DNA from: Neelides folsomi
Taxonomy: Eukaryota; Arthropoda; Collembola; Neelipleona; Neelidae
Assembly (NCBI GenBank): GCA_034687125.1
Contig: JAQGBZ010000185.1
Span: forward strand, 58,908-122,907
Direction: 5' to 3'
DNA: 64,000 nt
Below are positions 40,905 through 52,113 of the stretch, piece by piece. Positions within the stretch are counted from its first letter, which is position 1. Each line of letters opens with the position of its first letter. A model generated the notes under the pieces. That model did not search any database and had not been told where the DNA came from. It saw only the letters and a list, made by a program, of their open reading frames with translations. Made by a program: the position numbers and the translations under genes.

Positions 40905-42240
40905 TTAAATGCATCATGTAATTCAGGATCCAAAGCTTCCCTAAATCCTTTCTTGTTGTGAGGAATGAGTCCAGAGAGTTTCTTTAAATCCGTGATGAGT
41001 GAATCCGATATTTTCAATTCTTCATTGTACATATGTTGAAGTCTGATTTGAGATAGTTCACAATGCCAAGATTGAAAGATTGGAAATTTGAAGCATAATG
41101 CTTAGTTTGTGATGTCAGCATAAGACTGGTAAGAACCTTCATAACATTAAATTAATGTCAATTAATTAAATAATCAAATAATGCCCTTAATACATTTTTT
41201 AATTTAATAATTACCGTTTGAAAGTCAATTGATAAACAAATGAAATTCGAATCATTTTTTGATTGTCCAATGTCCTTCATGGAATCATAAGCTTGTTGCG
41301 CTTGTTCCAAATGTTCCTTTTGAGTAGCTTGTAATGAAATTCTTTCAGGGCAATCAATTTCAAGTGCATCAATTCTCACTTTCAGTTTATCACATGTTGA
41401 ACATGTCTTTTCATGGAAGGCAAAGCTTTTTATCATTAAATATTCTGCGAAACATCTAATACTATTTTTTGACATCTTCGCCATTTACTTCTACAAATTT
41501 TCGAAACATGCTCGAAGAATGGAAAGTTCTTTTCTCAGATATTCTTGCAGTGGATTACCCTGAAATTAAATATGGTAAATGTAAAATCATATATTGTGAT
41601 AAATGAAATCAAACATTATTCTGCATTAATAATATTGTGCTCAAAACTATTAATCGTTTTAATTTTACTTACGCTTCGACCATAATATGAAATCTCTTTT
41701 GGAAATGAGTCGATGTGATTTGAAATCTTTTTTTTTGTCTTCAAGAGTAAGTTTAACTGGGTGGTTATCATGAAAACCTCTTTGATCTTCAAATTTTACC
41801 TTACCAGTCTTAATTCCCTTTTCAATTGATTGTATTCTTCTTTGTGTGATCCCAAATGTGGTTCTGAATCTTGGTTTACAGACCTGTAGACGCGTTCCCA
41901 TATTGTCCAAAAGATGAAATTTGAATGAAGAGTCAGTTCTTGAATTTTCCACCCTTGATTCCGTAACATCAACTCTTTCAATCAGCCTCGATAAAATCAT
42001 ATCTTGAGAGTTTTTATTTTTTGTTGACCAAAATTCTTCAAAACAATCAATTCTCCTCTCTAATTTAAAGCATCCTTGCTTCGTGTATCTTACATCACAT
42101 TTGAATTCCTGCTAGAAAGCAATTTTTACATTATTCAATACTTACATACACATAACATATTAAAAACGTTATTTTACCTCAGTTGGATGTCGTTTTGCTG
42201 GCACTTCAGTTCCCAATTTGTTCACATATGTCTTTGAAAT
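40905..42240 (-). pseudogene. Broken transposase-like gene of the 40.7-43.0 kb transposon
   Basis: In order along the minus strand: SKTYVNKLGTEVPAKRHPTE (ending ~42180); a long block 41665-42110 with FKCD, an HLLD...VCKPRFRTTFGIT region and EDQRGFHDNHP; then CSTCDKLK and a conserved-looking CLSIDFQ (~41220-41400); and a C-terminal stretch near 40910-41040. The order matches a widespread, poorly named arthropod transposon-encoded protein family in which CNTCE/CSTCD precedes a D-F-Q motif, probably the first catalytic Asp of a DDE domain. Lesions: the frame shifts at a run of nine A (41728-41736 on the plus strand), where eight would keep it open into HIDSFPKEISYYGRS, and there are further stops near 41480-41520. 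Inactive. Confidence 0.7.
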
Positions 42241-42624
42241 TATGCAAAATCTTATACTTTACTCTGTTATATGTAAATACTTTATCTTTATTTTTTTAAA
42301 GATATTCCTATTCTGATCACTCTTTAACGACGAATCAATTTTATTCATAGTAAAATAATTTTTGTTTATTTTTGTAATTTTATATATTCTGTATTTAAAT
42401 TTAAGATTAATAGTAATAAAATTAGGAATAGCGAAAAGCCAAAATGAGTAAATGAAAGTTTTCATCGATTGATGAACAAAGTAGTTGTCGCATTGTGTAT
42501 TTTCCTCAACTTTTCCCATTATTTGTCCTAAGAGCATTGGTAACTTCAATACGGTAAATTAAATTAATGAATCATTTTTAAAAATCTCTAAAAACGCCCA
42601 AAATAAAATTAATTTCCCAATCGA

Positions 42625-42939
42625 GGTCGGTCAACCAAAAATCGGATCGCCAGAAAAGGGCAGTATCCTAGGAAATATTTTCGGATTTAGGAAAAAAAGA
42701 AACATTTTGGCCAACCATAACCTAGCCCTTGACTTTTTCGGATTTACAGCCAGAATTTTTGCGTTTTAGCTAACCATAAATATCCGATTTTCCCTTTTCC
42801 ATAAATTATTTCCGATTTTAATCTCAGATTTATGGAAAGGGGAATATAGGATGGTTGGCTAATCCGAAAAGGCTATCCGCGTTTCTTTGACTTTATCCGA
42901 TTATCCGGTTCGGACGATCCGATTTTTGGTTGACTGACC
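42625..42939. mobile_element. MITE inserted in the terminal repeat of the 40.7-43.0 kb transposon
   Basis: Ends GGTCGGTCAACCAAAAATCG and the inverted CGATTTTTGGTTGACTGACC (one mismatch in ~23 bp). The interior has further inverted segments (CCAACCATAA / GGATGGTTGGC; TTTTCCATAAAT / ATTTATGGAAA). It splits the right terminal repeat of the larger transposon, so it inserted later. No coding capacity. Confidence 0.75.
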
Positions 42940-43009
42940 CCTGGTCGTTTTAGCTTGTTCATTCCTATATGTATAAATATCAGAGTAATTCTTAAATTTT
43001 TTACAAATA

Positions 43010-43850
43010 ACAAAAGAATCGTTAATTTTAAATTATTATTACATTTTGCTCAGTCGTTAAATAACAATTATCATTTGGCTTAGCACTTAATTTACACAAA
43101 TTTTCATTTTTATCCTCCAAATGAAGGAAATTTGGGAATTTAAACTCATTGTTCTCGATAACTCTATTGATAACTTGTTCTATTGGGTTAACAGTTGTTT
43201 TTAAATATCTTTTTATGACTCTCATAAAGTTTTCGAAAATGAAAGAACAATTGTCAAGATATCCATATACTAAAGCATCTTCATTAATACGAATCAAAGA
43301 ATAAAAATTATAAACAAGAAAATCTTTTGAATATAATGAACTTAATAAATTTATAAATTCTGTATTTAATTTTTTAGCTAAACTATTCCATTATAAGTCT
43401 TGGGCTTTAGGAGATAATAATATAAATGTAGCCACATGGAGCAATAAAAATAGTTATAAATATTCTTAGGTAATAAAAATTTAAGAGCGATTTGTTCTAT
43501 GTACAATATAAATGTTCTGAATTCGGTAGCTTTCCAGTAATCTAATTCCTTAAAAGAGCGAGGTTTTCTAGAAAAATCAAGTGGGAAATACTTTTTATAA
43601 ATCTAACAATGAAGAAATGTCATTTATAACTAACCTATGCAATTTAAAAGGTAATGGACCATTTACCCAAATATTAAGCATTTTTCTTACAATTCTTAAG
43701 CATATTAAATGCATGTAATCTAAAGGAACTTGTAAAACAAAATCGAATTTAATTTTTAAAAATTGGCTAAAACCAGTATGATGATTTAAATCAGATTGTG
43801 TTCTAAAACTTTCATAGTTCTTAAAACGCAATTATTCTCATCATAAAGAA
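43010..43850 (-). pseudogene. Transposon-derived protein fragment (DYMH ... FENF type)
   Basis: Pieces in order on the minus strand: PLDYMHLICLRIVRKML and WVNGPLP (43595-43831); then FSRKPRSFKELDYWKATEFR (about 43500-43580) in another frame; then DNCSFIFENFMRVIKRYLKT and NPIEQVINRVIE (43028-43297). These motifs occur together in a transposon-encoded protein family common in arthropod genomes, where the open frame is continuous. Here it is cut by stops and frameshifts, so it is dead. It lies next to, but probably does not belong to, the transposon ending at 42965. Confidence 0.65.
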
Positions 43851-44692
43851 CTTTGTGATATTTATCATTCCATTTTCCCTTTATAATTTAATCATAGTTT
43901 AAACATCGTTATTGACTTACTTCTTACTTACATTCCTAATATGTTTCAAGGTTGTTGTTTGGGGTATAGGTATATTTATTAAATAAAGAAATATCTTAAA
44001 AATGCTAAAACTATAAAATAAATATTCTTATATAATTTCATACGTACACAGTCGATAGTTAAGTTACCTATTACGCTAATTACATATACTTTTTTAATAT
44101 TTAATTATTTATATGGACAAAAATAATAATTTTATGAAATTAAATATTTTGAATAATTACATAAAATTTATAACTTAATTATCGATACATTAAATTTTCA
44201 TTGTACGTTTATTCAATATTCTTAAAACTTTTAAGGAATTGAAATTAATATTTCATTCATCCTTGTTTTGATTTATACATACAATATGTATGTATATACC
44301 TACCTACATTCATTGTTAGATTAAATAAGTAAAACAATAAATAAACATATTTTATTAATGCGAGCATTTTAAAACGCTTAACTAAATGTAAGCATACCAT
44401 ATATACTACTGGTATTTTAAGTACTGGTATGTATGTATAAGAATGTGCATATGTAATTATGATTACTTATTTCATTCTATTTAAGCAATTTGAACTAAAT
44501 TCTTTGACTTTGGAACTTGGAATGGAATGAATGTTTGGAATCGTAGAATCTCAAAGGTTGTAATAACGCTTGTGCACACTAAAGAAAACATGAAAACAAA
44601 TGTTGACCAAATTATTTCCCATTAAAATATTAAAATCTTTCACTTAAAGAATTTAAACTTGAGCATAAGTGAAAGATGATTCAAAAGATGTG

Positions 44693-44700
44693 TATAAAAG
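44693..44700 (+). promoter_or_regulatory. TATA box of the secreted repeat protein at 44774
   Basis: TATAAAAG 74 bp before the ATG at 44774. A start near 44725-44735 is expected. Same arrangement as for copy A. Confidence 0.65.
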
Positions 44701-44773
44701 GAAGCCTCGATTCTCTTCCTTTTTTAATCATCCGTCAGCTTTTGATTAGAAATATTGAAAGCATCAGAAAACG

Positions 44774-45848
44774 ATGAAGTCGATTTGTCTTCTTTTTGTT
44801 TCCCTCGTCGTGCTCCAATTGGCACTTGGAGTTGAAAACGTGAAATTTTTTTATATCAATTATATTTTAATTAACTATATAAAATTAAGGATATCATTAA
44901 TATTGGTATTCTAAATCTCAATTATTTTTTGGCTCTTCAGGATGAATTATTGAGAGAGAAGCGAAACCCTCCGGCCAAAGTGAAGAGATACAACGCAACA
45001 AGAAAGTCAAGGCCTCAAACTACTGCTACTTACGAAATCGAAGAGCCTGTTGCTGTTTACGATGCTCCTTATTCAACTGGAGACGACCAAGCTGACCAAC
45101 AAACTTACCAAGCTCCAATTTACCAAGCACCAGTTTACCAAGCTCCAGCGCCGGTTTATCAAGCACCAGCTCCAGTTTACCAAGCACCAGCTCCAGTTTA
45201 TCAAGCACCAGCTCCAGTTCCATACCAACCATACCAAGCTCCATATCAAGCCCCTTATCAACCAGCGTACACTCCATCCGTCTCTTACGCTCCAACTTCC
45301 TATTACCAGACCCAATATGATGGATCTTCCAATCTTTATTCAAGTTATGAGCAATGGTGCACTGATGCTTGTCTCTACAGATCTACTGGAAAAGCCAGAC
45401 CTCGTAATCCAGATTATTCGCCCAAAAGTTCAAACTTCCCATCTAATTATGGACAGCCGCAAGATTTTGATGACAACAATTGCCACTGTTTATGCCGAGT
45501 TCCAGTAAGTTTATAATTTGATTGTTTTAAATTATTTCATTCTAATTTCATTAATTTTTTTATTTTATAATATTATTAATCAATTTAATTTTTAAAATTT
45601 AGTTTTAGTTAAAAATATTAATTTTAATTTAGCCTCAACAAGATCCTGATTTCGATCTTTGTGCAAACTACGGAGACAACTACAATGCATGCGGTGACTT
45701 CTGCACCGGAAACACCAGAAAGCTCCCTATTAGCAACGTTGGAAACACCTTTGTTTACCTTCAAGGCGGAACCTGTTTGGATGATCCTATTTCCAATCAG
45801 AAAGTTTGCAATTGCCACTGCAAAGTTTATGATCAGCCTATGGTATAA
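44774..45848 (+). CDS. Secreted Pro/Gln/Tyr-repeat protein with two Cys modules (copy B)
   Basis: Three exons (44774-44839, 44941-45504, 45633-45848), 281 aa, built like the gene at 38876. A signal peptide (MKSICLLFVSLVVLQLALG) is followed by a basic stretch with KVKRY, an acidic linker, and an array of VYQAPAP units passing into YQAPYQP, at residues about 70-130. The first Cys module is WCTDAC...NCHCLC. The second (exon 3) has seven Cys spaced C-x9-C-x3-C-x23-C-x10-C-x-C-x-C. Exon 1 equals the signal peptide and both introns are phase 0 at the same places as in copy A, so the pair arose by duplication. The repeat unit has diverged fully while the WCTD start and the C-x3-C / C-x-C frame stayed. 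Function unknown. Confidence 0.85.
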
Positions 45849-46305
45849 ATATATTCTCTTCCTACATAATTTACCAAGCAAGTTTTTAACAACCTTACTT
45901 GTGCTTAACCAGTGTTTATATATTTATAAATATCAATTTAAGTTGAAATAAATTAATTCATCCGAATATTCAAATTCTTTTTTTAATTAATACATTATCA
46001 AACTTTTAATAACTTTCATATTTTTAAGTGGTAATATATAGTATACATAATGTCATTTTATTATACATAATTTTTAAAATAAAGTATGGAGCTTAAAATG
46101 TTATATAGTGGCGTGATTGTCAAATATGATTTTATTTATTCATTTATAATAATTTGAAGGGTCGTTTGTGTACTTGAGGCATTTTAATATAATAAAAGTA
46201 TAAATTCATTCACACCCATGCGAATTTCCTCATTCGCAAATTTTCCCATTCACTTCCATACATCCGATGGTAAAAGTGTGGCTTTATTGGTCAATTCTCA
46301 ATTAT
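45849..46305. other. Intergenic between convergent secreted-protein genes
   Basis: Contains 3' UTRs of the plus-strand copy B and the minus-strand small secreted gene. No other feature seen. Confidence 0.5.
45947..45952 (+). terminator. Poly(A) signal of copy B
   Basis: AATAAA about 100 bp past the stop codon at 45846-45848. Confidence 0.6.
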
Positions 46306-47114
46306 TTAACCAGTGGCACAGAGAAGGCAATCAGCCGCTCCTGACAATCATACAAATATTATTTTCAACATAATAAAGTAAAATTTTAATAAATGTAAAA
46401 CTTGGTATTATTCTAACATCAACATACAGGGTGTGTCTAAAGTCGTTTCCGATTTCTAATCTTTTCGGATTCGGAATCGGAAACAACTTTAGACTCACCC
46501 TGTATATGAAGTGATAAATCAATAATATTAAATCAAATCTTAAATAAAAAATCTATACCGTAACGTCCGCCTCCGTGACCTGGTGGAAGTCCCTTGACTG
46601 GCCCATTGAATTTCGCATATTTTCCATCGCTTGTGTCAAGTCCAAAGGCATATACTGGTTGAACGTTCCTGAAGTTGTTATTATTGTTGTTAAAATTGTT
46701 TTGTCGGTTGAATCGCTGGGGCGCGGCCATTGAGACGATGACCAAAGTGGCCACAACGGCGAGGATTAAAATCTACAAAAACGAACAAAATTTAAAATAA
46801 AGGAACAGTTATTAACAAATCCAATATTATTAACATAATATCTTAATTATTTATTATTAAATCAAAATTTAAATATTAAGACTCAATATTAAATAATTGT
46901 GTAGGAAATGTTGAAAGAAATTCTTGTGCCAAAAAAATATGGAAAAATAAGGTTTATTAAAATTAGCATGATTGAGCAATGTTATCCATTACAATGTTCT
47001 TTATGCAAGAGAGAAATTAGAAAGACAGGAGTTGAACAAGTTTTAACAAGGAAGACACGCGGGGTGTAATTAGTATTATAATTGAAGATCTCTTACTGAT
47101 TTCCTGATCGTCAT
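46306..47114 (-). CDS. Small secreted protein, 88 aa, Asn/Gly-rich
   Basis: Three exons (47097-47114, 46559-46772, 46306-46340) whose lengths add to exactly 89 codons. Exon 1 encodes only MTIRKS and completes a signal peptide with exon 2 (ILILAVVATLVIVSMA). The mature part begins APQRFNRQ, has an Asn run (NNFNNNNNNF), a middle with FGLDTSDGKYAKFNGP, and a Gly-rich end (PGHGGGRYG). The third exon adds AADCLLCATG and a stop, placing the only two Cys at the end. I do not recognise a family. Size, signal peptide and composition fit a secreted antimicrobial, cuticular or signalling peptide. A TATA box lies 113-121 bp upstream of the ATG. The last short exon is the least certain part, though splice signals and phase fit. 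Confidence 0.7.
46425..46504. mobile_element. Compact hairpin MITE, TA-flanked
   Basis: TACAGGGTGTGTCTAAAGTC and the inverted CTTTAGACTCACCCTGTA form arms of about 31 bp around a short loop. The ends read CAGGG...CCCTG flanked by TA, as for Tc1/mariner-type elements. It lies inside intron 2 of the small secreted protein gene. Confidence 0.75.
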
Positions 47115-47226
47115 GTTCAGCAGCTCCTCTTGTCTTCAGGAGGAGAAAAAAGGAAAGTGTTACGAGCAGAGATCCCACAAAGGCTGAGATGTGTAAAATG
47201 AAGAGAAGTGAGCGTGGAAGTTTCAC

Positions 47227-47235
47227 TTTATATAG
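47227..47235 (-). promoter_or_regulatory. TATA box of the small secreted protein gene
   Basis: TATATAAAG on the minus strand, followed about 30 bp on by a pyrimidine-rich start region (CACTTCTCTTC). The 5' UTR would be about 85 nt before the ATG at 47114. Confidence 0.6.
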
Positions 47236-50200
47236 AACTCCCATCACCTGTCCATTGGGCCCAACGACGAGGCCCCAAACACCTCATTAGAAAAACACGA
47301 AATTGTGGGCTGAGATCCTCCACGCAATGGTCATTGGGAGAATCCACACAAAGTCCAACAACCTCCTTCCTCTCGATTCCTACACACGCATCATTTATAG
47401 AATTTTCTCCTCATTTCTTGTCAGATATAAAGCCAATTTGTTGATTTTTTGTATAAAATACAGGTATACGACCACTTTGGTGTATTTTCCGTATGTTAAT
47501 TATCTCTAGTTACTTATTATTACTTATTACGTGTATGAAGTAAGATGTTTTTGAGATCAACTTGAATATATAAACTGTTTATAAGATTCTTAACTTACAT
47601 TGTTACATTAGCATTTAGCAGTCATTACCTAAATGGCAAATTCAAGAAAATAATACTTTCTTTCTTTGTTATTGGACATACAATAATTAAGATTCAAGAA
47701 AGTATTTATAACAATTATAAGTAAATTCTTACACAAATATACATGTACTTCATAATAATGGATACCTATGTATTACACACATTTGTATAGGTAATTGTAG
47801 TTTAGAAGTTTCGCTTGAAGATGTTTATATTTTTCTACTGTGTACTTATAATTTTATATGTAATGTAAAAGCATCTTACTTGCTATGCAATATTAATTCA
47901 TAATAATTCTTGTTCTTGTCCTTAATATCTGTAAATAGTTATTTAGATTTTACATTTGAGGACCCATTTGAGAATAACTGAGAATTCCTTTGTGTTTTGA
48001 GTTGAAGAAATTTCTAATTTGATATAAATTTCTGCTTTTGTCATCCACTGAGGATAAAAAGGGAATGTTTTGATGATGAGCGTCCAAGTCCCAAGGACTC
48101 TTTACCCTCATTTGAGCTAATAGAGGTGTAAATGGGTAAACTTGGGAATTGCCGTCCTCTGATGCAACTCACCTTTTTTTCACCTCGCCGTTCGTCTTCA
48201 AATAACCCTTCAAAACTCCATTGAAATCAAACATCTGTGTCACCATGAACAAAACACTCAACAGAAATCATCCCAACAAATCAAGGAGTCATTAAATGTG
48301 AATAACGATAGTGGTATGTATTCAATATAATGTAGGTAGTATGCTTTGACAAAATCTTGTAAATCTATACTTGTATTTGTATATGAATGTATTCATTCCT
48401 AAATATTTCTTTGTAATACATAATATAAGACATGCAGTTATAGTACCTTATTATTATATGTAAATTATGTATGGCATAGGGTGTTCTTTTGTTCAACTAT
48501 AAATAATTGTTGATTTTAAATATTTTAATAGGGATTTGTCAAAATTAAAAATATGTAATATTATTCACGCAATTATTGCATTCAATTGAATATTTACAGG
48601 ATATTATAATCTAAGTTTAACTATTGTATGTAATTAAATACTGTAAAAATACAAAAGTATTGAGAAATGAGAATATTAATATTAATATTATTCTACATAC
48701 CATACCATATACCAAATTCGGCGATAAGAAAATGGCGAGATTAAAAGTACCGCCAAAATATTTACATTGGTATTGTAGCAATGGAAGTATTTTGGCGGAA
48801 CTTTTAATCTCACCATTTTCTTCCTGCTGAATTGGGTATAGTTGCATTTTGTGAATAGATAATTATAAGGGGCACTTTGAATAGTAATAAATAAATATCA
48901 TAATAAAATGAAATGGAAAATAAACCAAATAAATTTTTAATTCGTCGCTCCGTTTGGTAATAATAAAGAAATAAAAGGGAGAATCAGCATGGAATTCGAC
49001 ACTTTCACTCCGCTTCCTACATGAATAAATTTTGATAAATGGAGTTGACTGGTTCATATGAGATTAGTTCAGTAGGGTAATTGGTTTTTGCCTCATCATT
49101 ATCAGCATGAACATTATTATAATTTTATATTCATAAAGATTCGACGCTTTAAAAATTGTTATTTAACGAGGAAATTGGAATAAACAGCACGAAGTGAATG
49201 ATCTCTTTACTATGTACGCCTATACATAATTTTATAAACATTCCCAAATGGCATAAACTTATATAAAGTATACCTACCAATTTAATACATGGAATTATAC
49301 ACAAAATATTCGTTTCTATACTATTCTAATGTTAAACCAGTGATATGTGTATACTTTGAGATTACGTTATAAATATTAACTTCTTTTATTCTCTCTAATG
49401 ATCAGGTAATTAATTAAATTATAACTGCAGGTATTTAAGGTCGTCGTGCAATAGGGAATGGTGTGATAATTTGATAATTAATTCTGCTATTGAATTTGAA
49501 TGGATGTCAAGAATAAGAAATAAAAAGTGCAAAAAATGAATTGCCTTTTTATTAAGGGCAATGGAAAATTAATTGAGCTGGTAATGGTTAAAGCAGATTA
49601 GCTGAGAAGTTAAAATGTCACTGAATTCTATGTAGCTATGATATCACAAGGGGAATTAGTTACCTAATAATAAGAGTACAACGCATTCCCCAGTCTGTGT
49701 TGGGAACGGATTTGGCGGTATTGGGGCGATAATAATGTGAAATACTATATAAACTTACAACTTACCATTATCATTATACATCAATTATGCCTTTAGTTTT
49801 TGGTATTTTCGAGTATCTTATCTGTATTATGTTACTACACTGGACCTCAGATAAGATCAACTTCAAGGGATACATCAATTTTGGTGATCTTAACCGAGGT
49901 TGATATAAGTCATGTAATTACACATATAGGTATTAATATTATTGAAAATTAATTTATTCAAATCACATATTGTGCAAATTATAGTATACACATATGCAAA
50001 TATCTTATTTCATTGGAAAATATAATGTTATTGACGCTTTTGATCAATTTGAGAAAATATTTTGACCTATCTTTACCTATCAGTATATTCAATTTGTCAT
50101 ATAAAAAACCAATTTGAAAAATTGAAAAACAACTGAGGTTGGGTAATAAAAAGCAAGAAATAATTTCAACAAATTATAAATTAAGGTACATATTATGTCA

Positions 50201-50525
50201 ATCCAAAAAAATATTTGTTCATATTTCTTGCTAAAAATTTTTCATATTATTGTGAAATACAAAATTTTAAACTTAATAAGCATAATCGAAGACTTATGGT
50301 TATTTCATAACAGAATTTTCAGAGTGATGCATGTGATTTTTCAATAGTAATTTTTACGATATTTAAGAATTTAAGGTGATCTCTGGACTCCCCCCAAAAG
50401 TAAAGCAATTTAAGCTGTTTATCCTATTTTAGTTGGGGTGCCTATTTTAGTATAGTGTCTGTAATAAAAAAATTAATTATTTTTCGATCAAAATATTAAA
50501 ATAACTTTCTATATTTTAAATAAGT
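47236..50525. other. Spacer with one hairpin element
   Basis: AT-rich. Apart from the inverted repeat at 48707-48840, I find no gene; the open frames here are short and motif-free. Confidence 0.5.
48707..48840. repeat. Fold-back element with ~57-bp arms
   Basis: The left arm (ATACCAAATTCGGCGATAAG..., through AGATTAAAAGTACCGCCAAA) is complementary to the right arm (TTTTGGCGGAACTTTTAATC... ending TGAATTGGGTAT) with few mismatches, around a ~20-nt loop. GC-richer than the surroundings. A non-autonomous element or hairpin locus. Confidence 0.75.
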
Positions 50526-51612
50526 TTATATTAGTTTACCCAATTTTGCAATTTTGGGGAAACAACCACCATATTTCAACTGAAATGCATTTTTGTTCAT
50601 TTCAGGCTTTTTAAATCCATTCTTCATAATTGCTTTGTTGATTTCATCAAGGACTAATTTTTCCGGCAAATCTGGCTTTTCACTAAGGAGATACCAATCC
50701 CTGGTTTTATCTCCATTGAAACAACGCTCCATGAGTGTCAAATCATTGTTGTTGGTCCAAATGATTTTAGTTTCATCGCCTTCGACTATAAATAGTTTTT
50801 AATATAATTTTATAAATTTCTAATTATTTATACCATTATTTATTTCATAATAAATATAACAGTACATAGGGAATATTGAAAATAATACGGAAATCCATAA
50901 TCCATAAAAATTTTGTATTTTTTTTTACATAATTAGATACCTATGTGCTCTTATATTACAATCGGATGGTATAATTTTAATATTAAGTTGATATAAGTAA
51001 TAGAAAATATTACATTTTTTAGCAATTTGATCACCCTCTTTAGCTTTATTAACTCGATGACCAAAAAGCTTATTAACTTTCTGTGCAGTGATATAGGTTG
51101 GGATTTTAAAAATTTCCAATTTTGCTGCTTCATTCCGGGCATCATCTTTCAATGTAAATAAGGGACACATTACGCCAGTGAAAACGGTTGGACTAGTCAA
51201 ATCTTTTTGCCCAAATGCCGAGGCATATTGATACACTGCGTGATAATGGGCATATGTGCAATAGATTCCTTTGCCTGCTTTGGCTTTCAACTGAAATTAA
51301 AATATCGAGTCAATTCAATTTCATAATCATTGAATATGCATTAATTTTCATTTTATAAATTTAAAAAGTAACTACTACCATAGAAAACAAAATTGTCAAA
51401 ATTATTTTGAACAATATTTAACAATTTAATTTAAACATTTTTATTCTTTAAATTTATTTTAAATCTTATCCACTAACCACTGCTTCGGTGATGTTGGCAA
51501 ACAATTTGGTGTCGTTCCTACAAGGGCCTTCCTGTGTTTTGTAAATTTCTTCTGTATCGTTAAACCCGAAGACAGGGGTCAAACATGCGAGAACCACAAT
51601 GTAGATTAACAT
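50526..51612 (-). CDS. Secreted lipocalin-like protein
   Basis: Three exons (51478-51612, 51014-51290, 50526-50785), 223 aa. Signal peptide MLIYIVVLACLTPVFG, then two Asn-glycosylation motifs (NDT, NIT). Five Cys in the mature part: GPC, IYC, VMC, ERC, GGC. The last exon reads KIIWTNNNDLTLMERCFNGD then TRDWYLLSEKPDLPEKLVLD and a GF/GGC end. This resembles the C-terminal half of apolipoprotein-D-type lipocalins, where a strand is followed by W-x-L-S-R and a helix. The N-terminal GxW lipocalin motif is not evident, so the call is tentative. It would be an extracellular carrier of a small hydrophobic ligand. Paired with the truncated relative at 52381-52890. Confidence 0.7.
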
Positions 51613-51653
51613 TTCGACGAGTGTTTGAAACCTTTCCCAAAGTGTTGGTTATA

Positions 51654-51661
51654 CTTATATA
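51654..51661 (-). promoter_or_regulatory. TATA box of the lipocalin-like gene
   Basis: TATATAAG on the minus strand, about 42-49 bp upstream of the ATG at 51612, which leaves a very short 5' UTR. Confidence 0.55.
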
Positions 51662-52062
51662 CCTTTCACAACAACAACACAATAAAATATTGTATTTAAT
51701 TATTGATTTATTGGTTTACACACTTTTACTAATAAATGATCAATTGAGGATAAAATTTATTAATATATATTTTTTAAAGAAAGTTTTAATTGGTATAGAA
51801 ATCACACGAATGAATGAAAATTTACATATAGGTTTATCTATACTACATATATCTCTGTCACCTATACAAGGTGAGTCAAAAATTTCTTTTCTTAAGTGGT
51901 GATAAGAAATAAAGCAGTCATTATGCAATGGTATTAATCAATAGATTTAACAAATAATGAAAGCTTTAATTAAAGTAAAATTAAGAATAATATCGTCTCA
52001 TACATATTATATAATGTACATCGATGAATATTATTTTAACAACTACCTATGCCTATATTGAC

Positions 52063-52113
52063 AAACACTCTTATTTCAGGTTTATGTCATATAAACCTAA
52101 AATAAGAATGTTT
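52063..52113. repeat. Short hairpin with 22-bp arms
   Basis: AAACACTCTTATTTCAGGTTTA at 52063-52084 and its near-perfect inverse TAAACCTAAAATAAGAATGTTT at 52092-52113 enclose a 7-nt loop. It lies between the two lipocalin-like genes. Confidence 0.6.

Larger units (their letters stand above)
40719..42965 (-). mobile_element. DNA transposon with ~65-bp inverted ends and a dead transposase
   Basis: The left end GGAATGAACAAGCTAAAACG at 40719 continues to about 40786 (...ATTTTGGGCGTTTCAGAGATT). The same sequence is inverted at the right end: 42577-42624 (AATCTCTAAAAACGCCC AAAATAAAATTAATTTCCC) and 42943-42965 (CGTTTTAGCTTGTTCATTCC), interrupted by a 315-bp element at 42625-42939. Inside, on the minus strand, is the transposase-like gene at 40905-42240. 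I could not identify a target-site duplication with confidence. Confidence 0.75.
42966..44773. other. Spacer holding a second transposon remnant and the copy B promoter
   Basis: Contains the pseudogene at 43010-43850. From 43860 to 44690 it is AT-rich with runs of GTATGTATAT-type words and no gene. The TATA box of copy B is at 44693. Confidence 0.5.

Noticed and set aside
49845..49915. Weak inverted pair around GATAAGATCA / TGATCTTAAC
   Set aside because: Too many mismatches and too short to separate from chance in AT-rich DNA.
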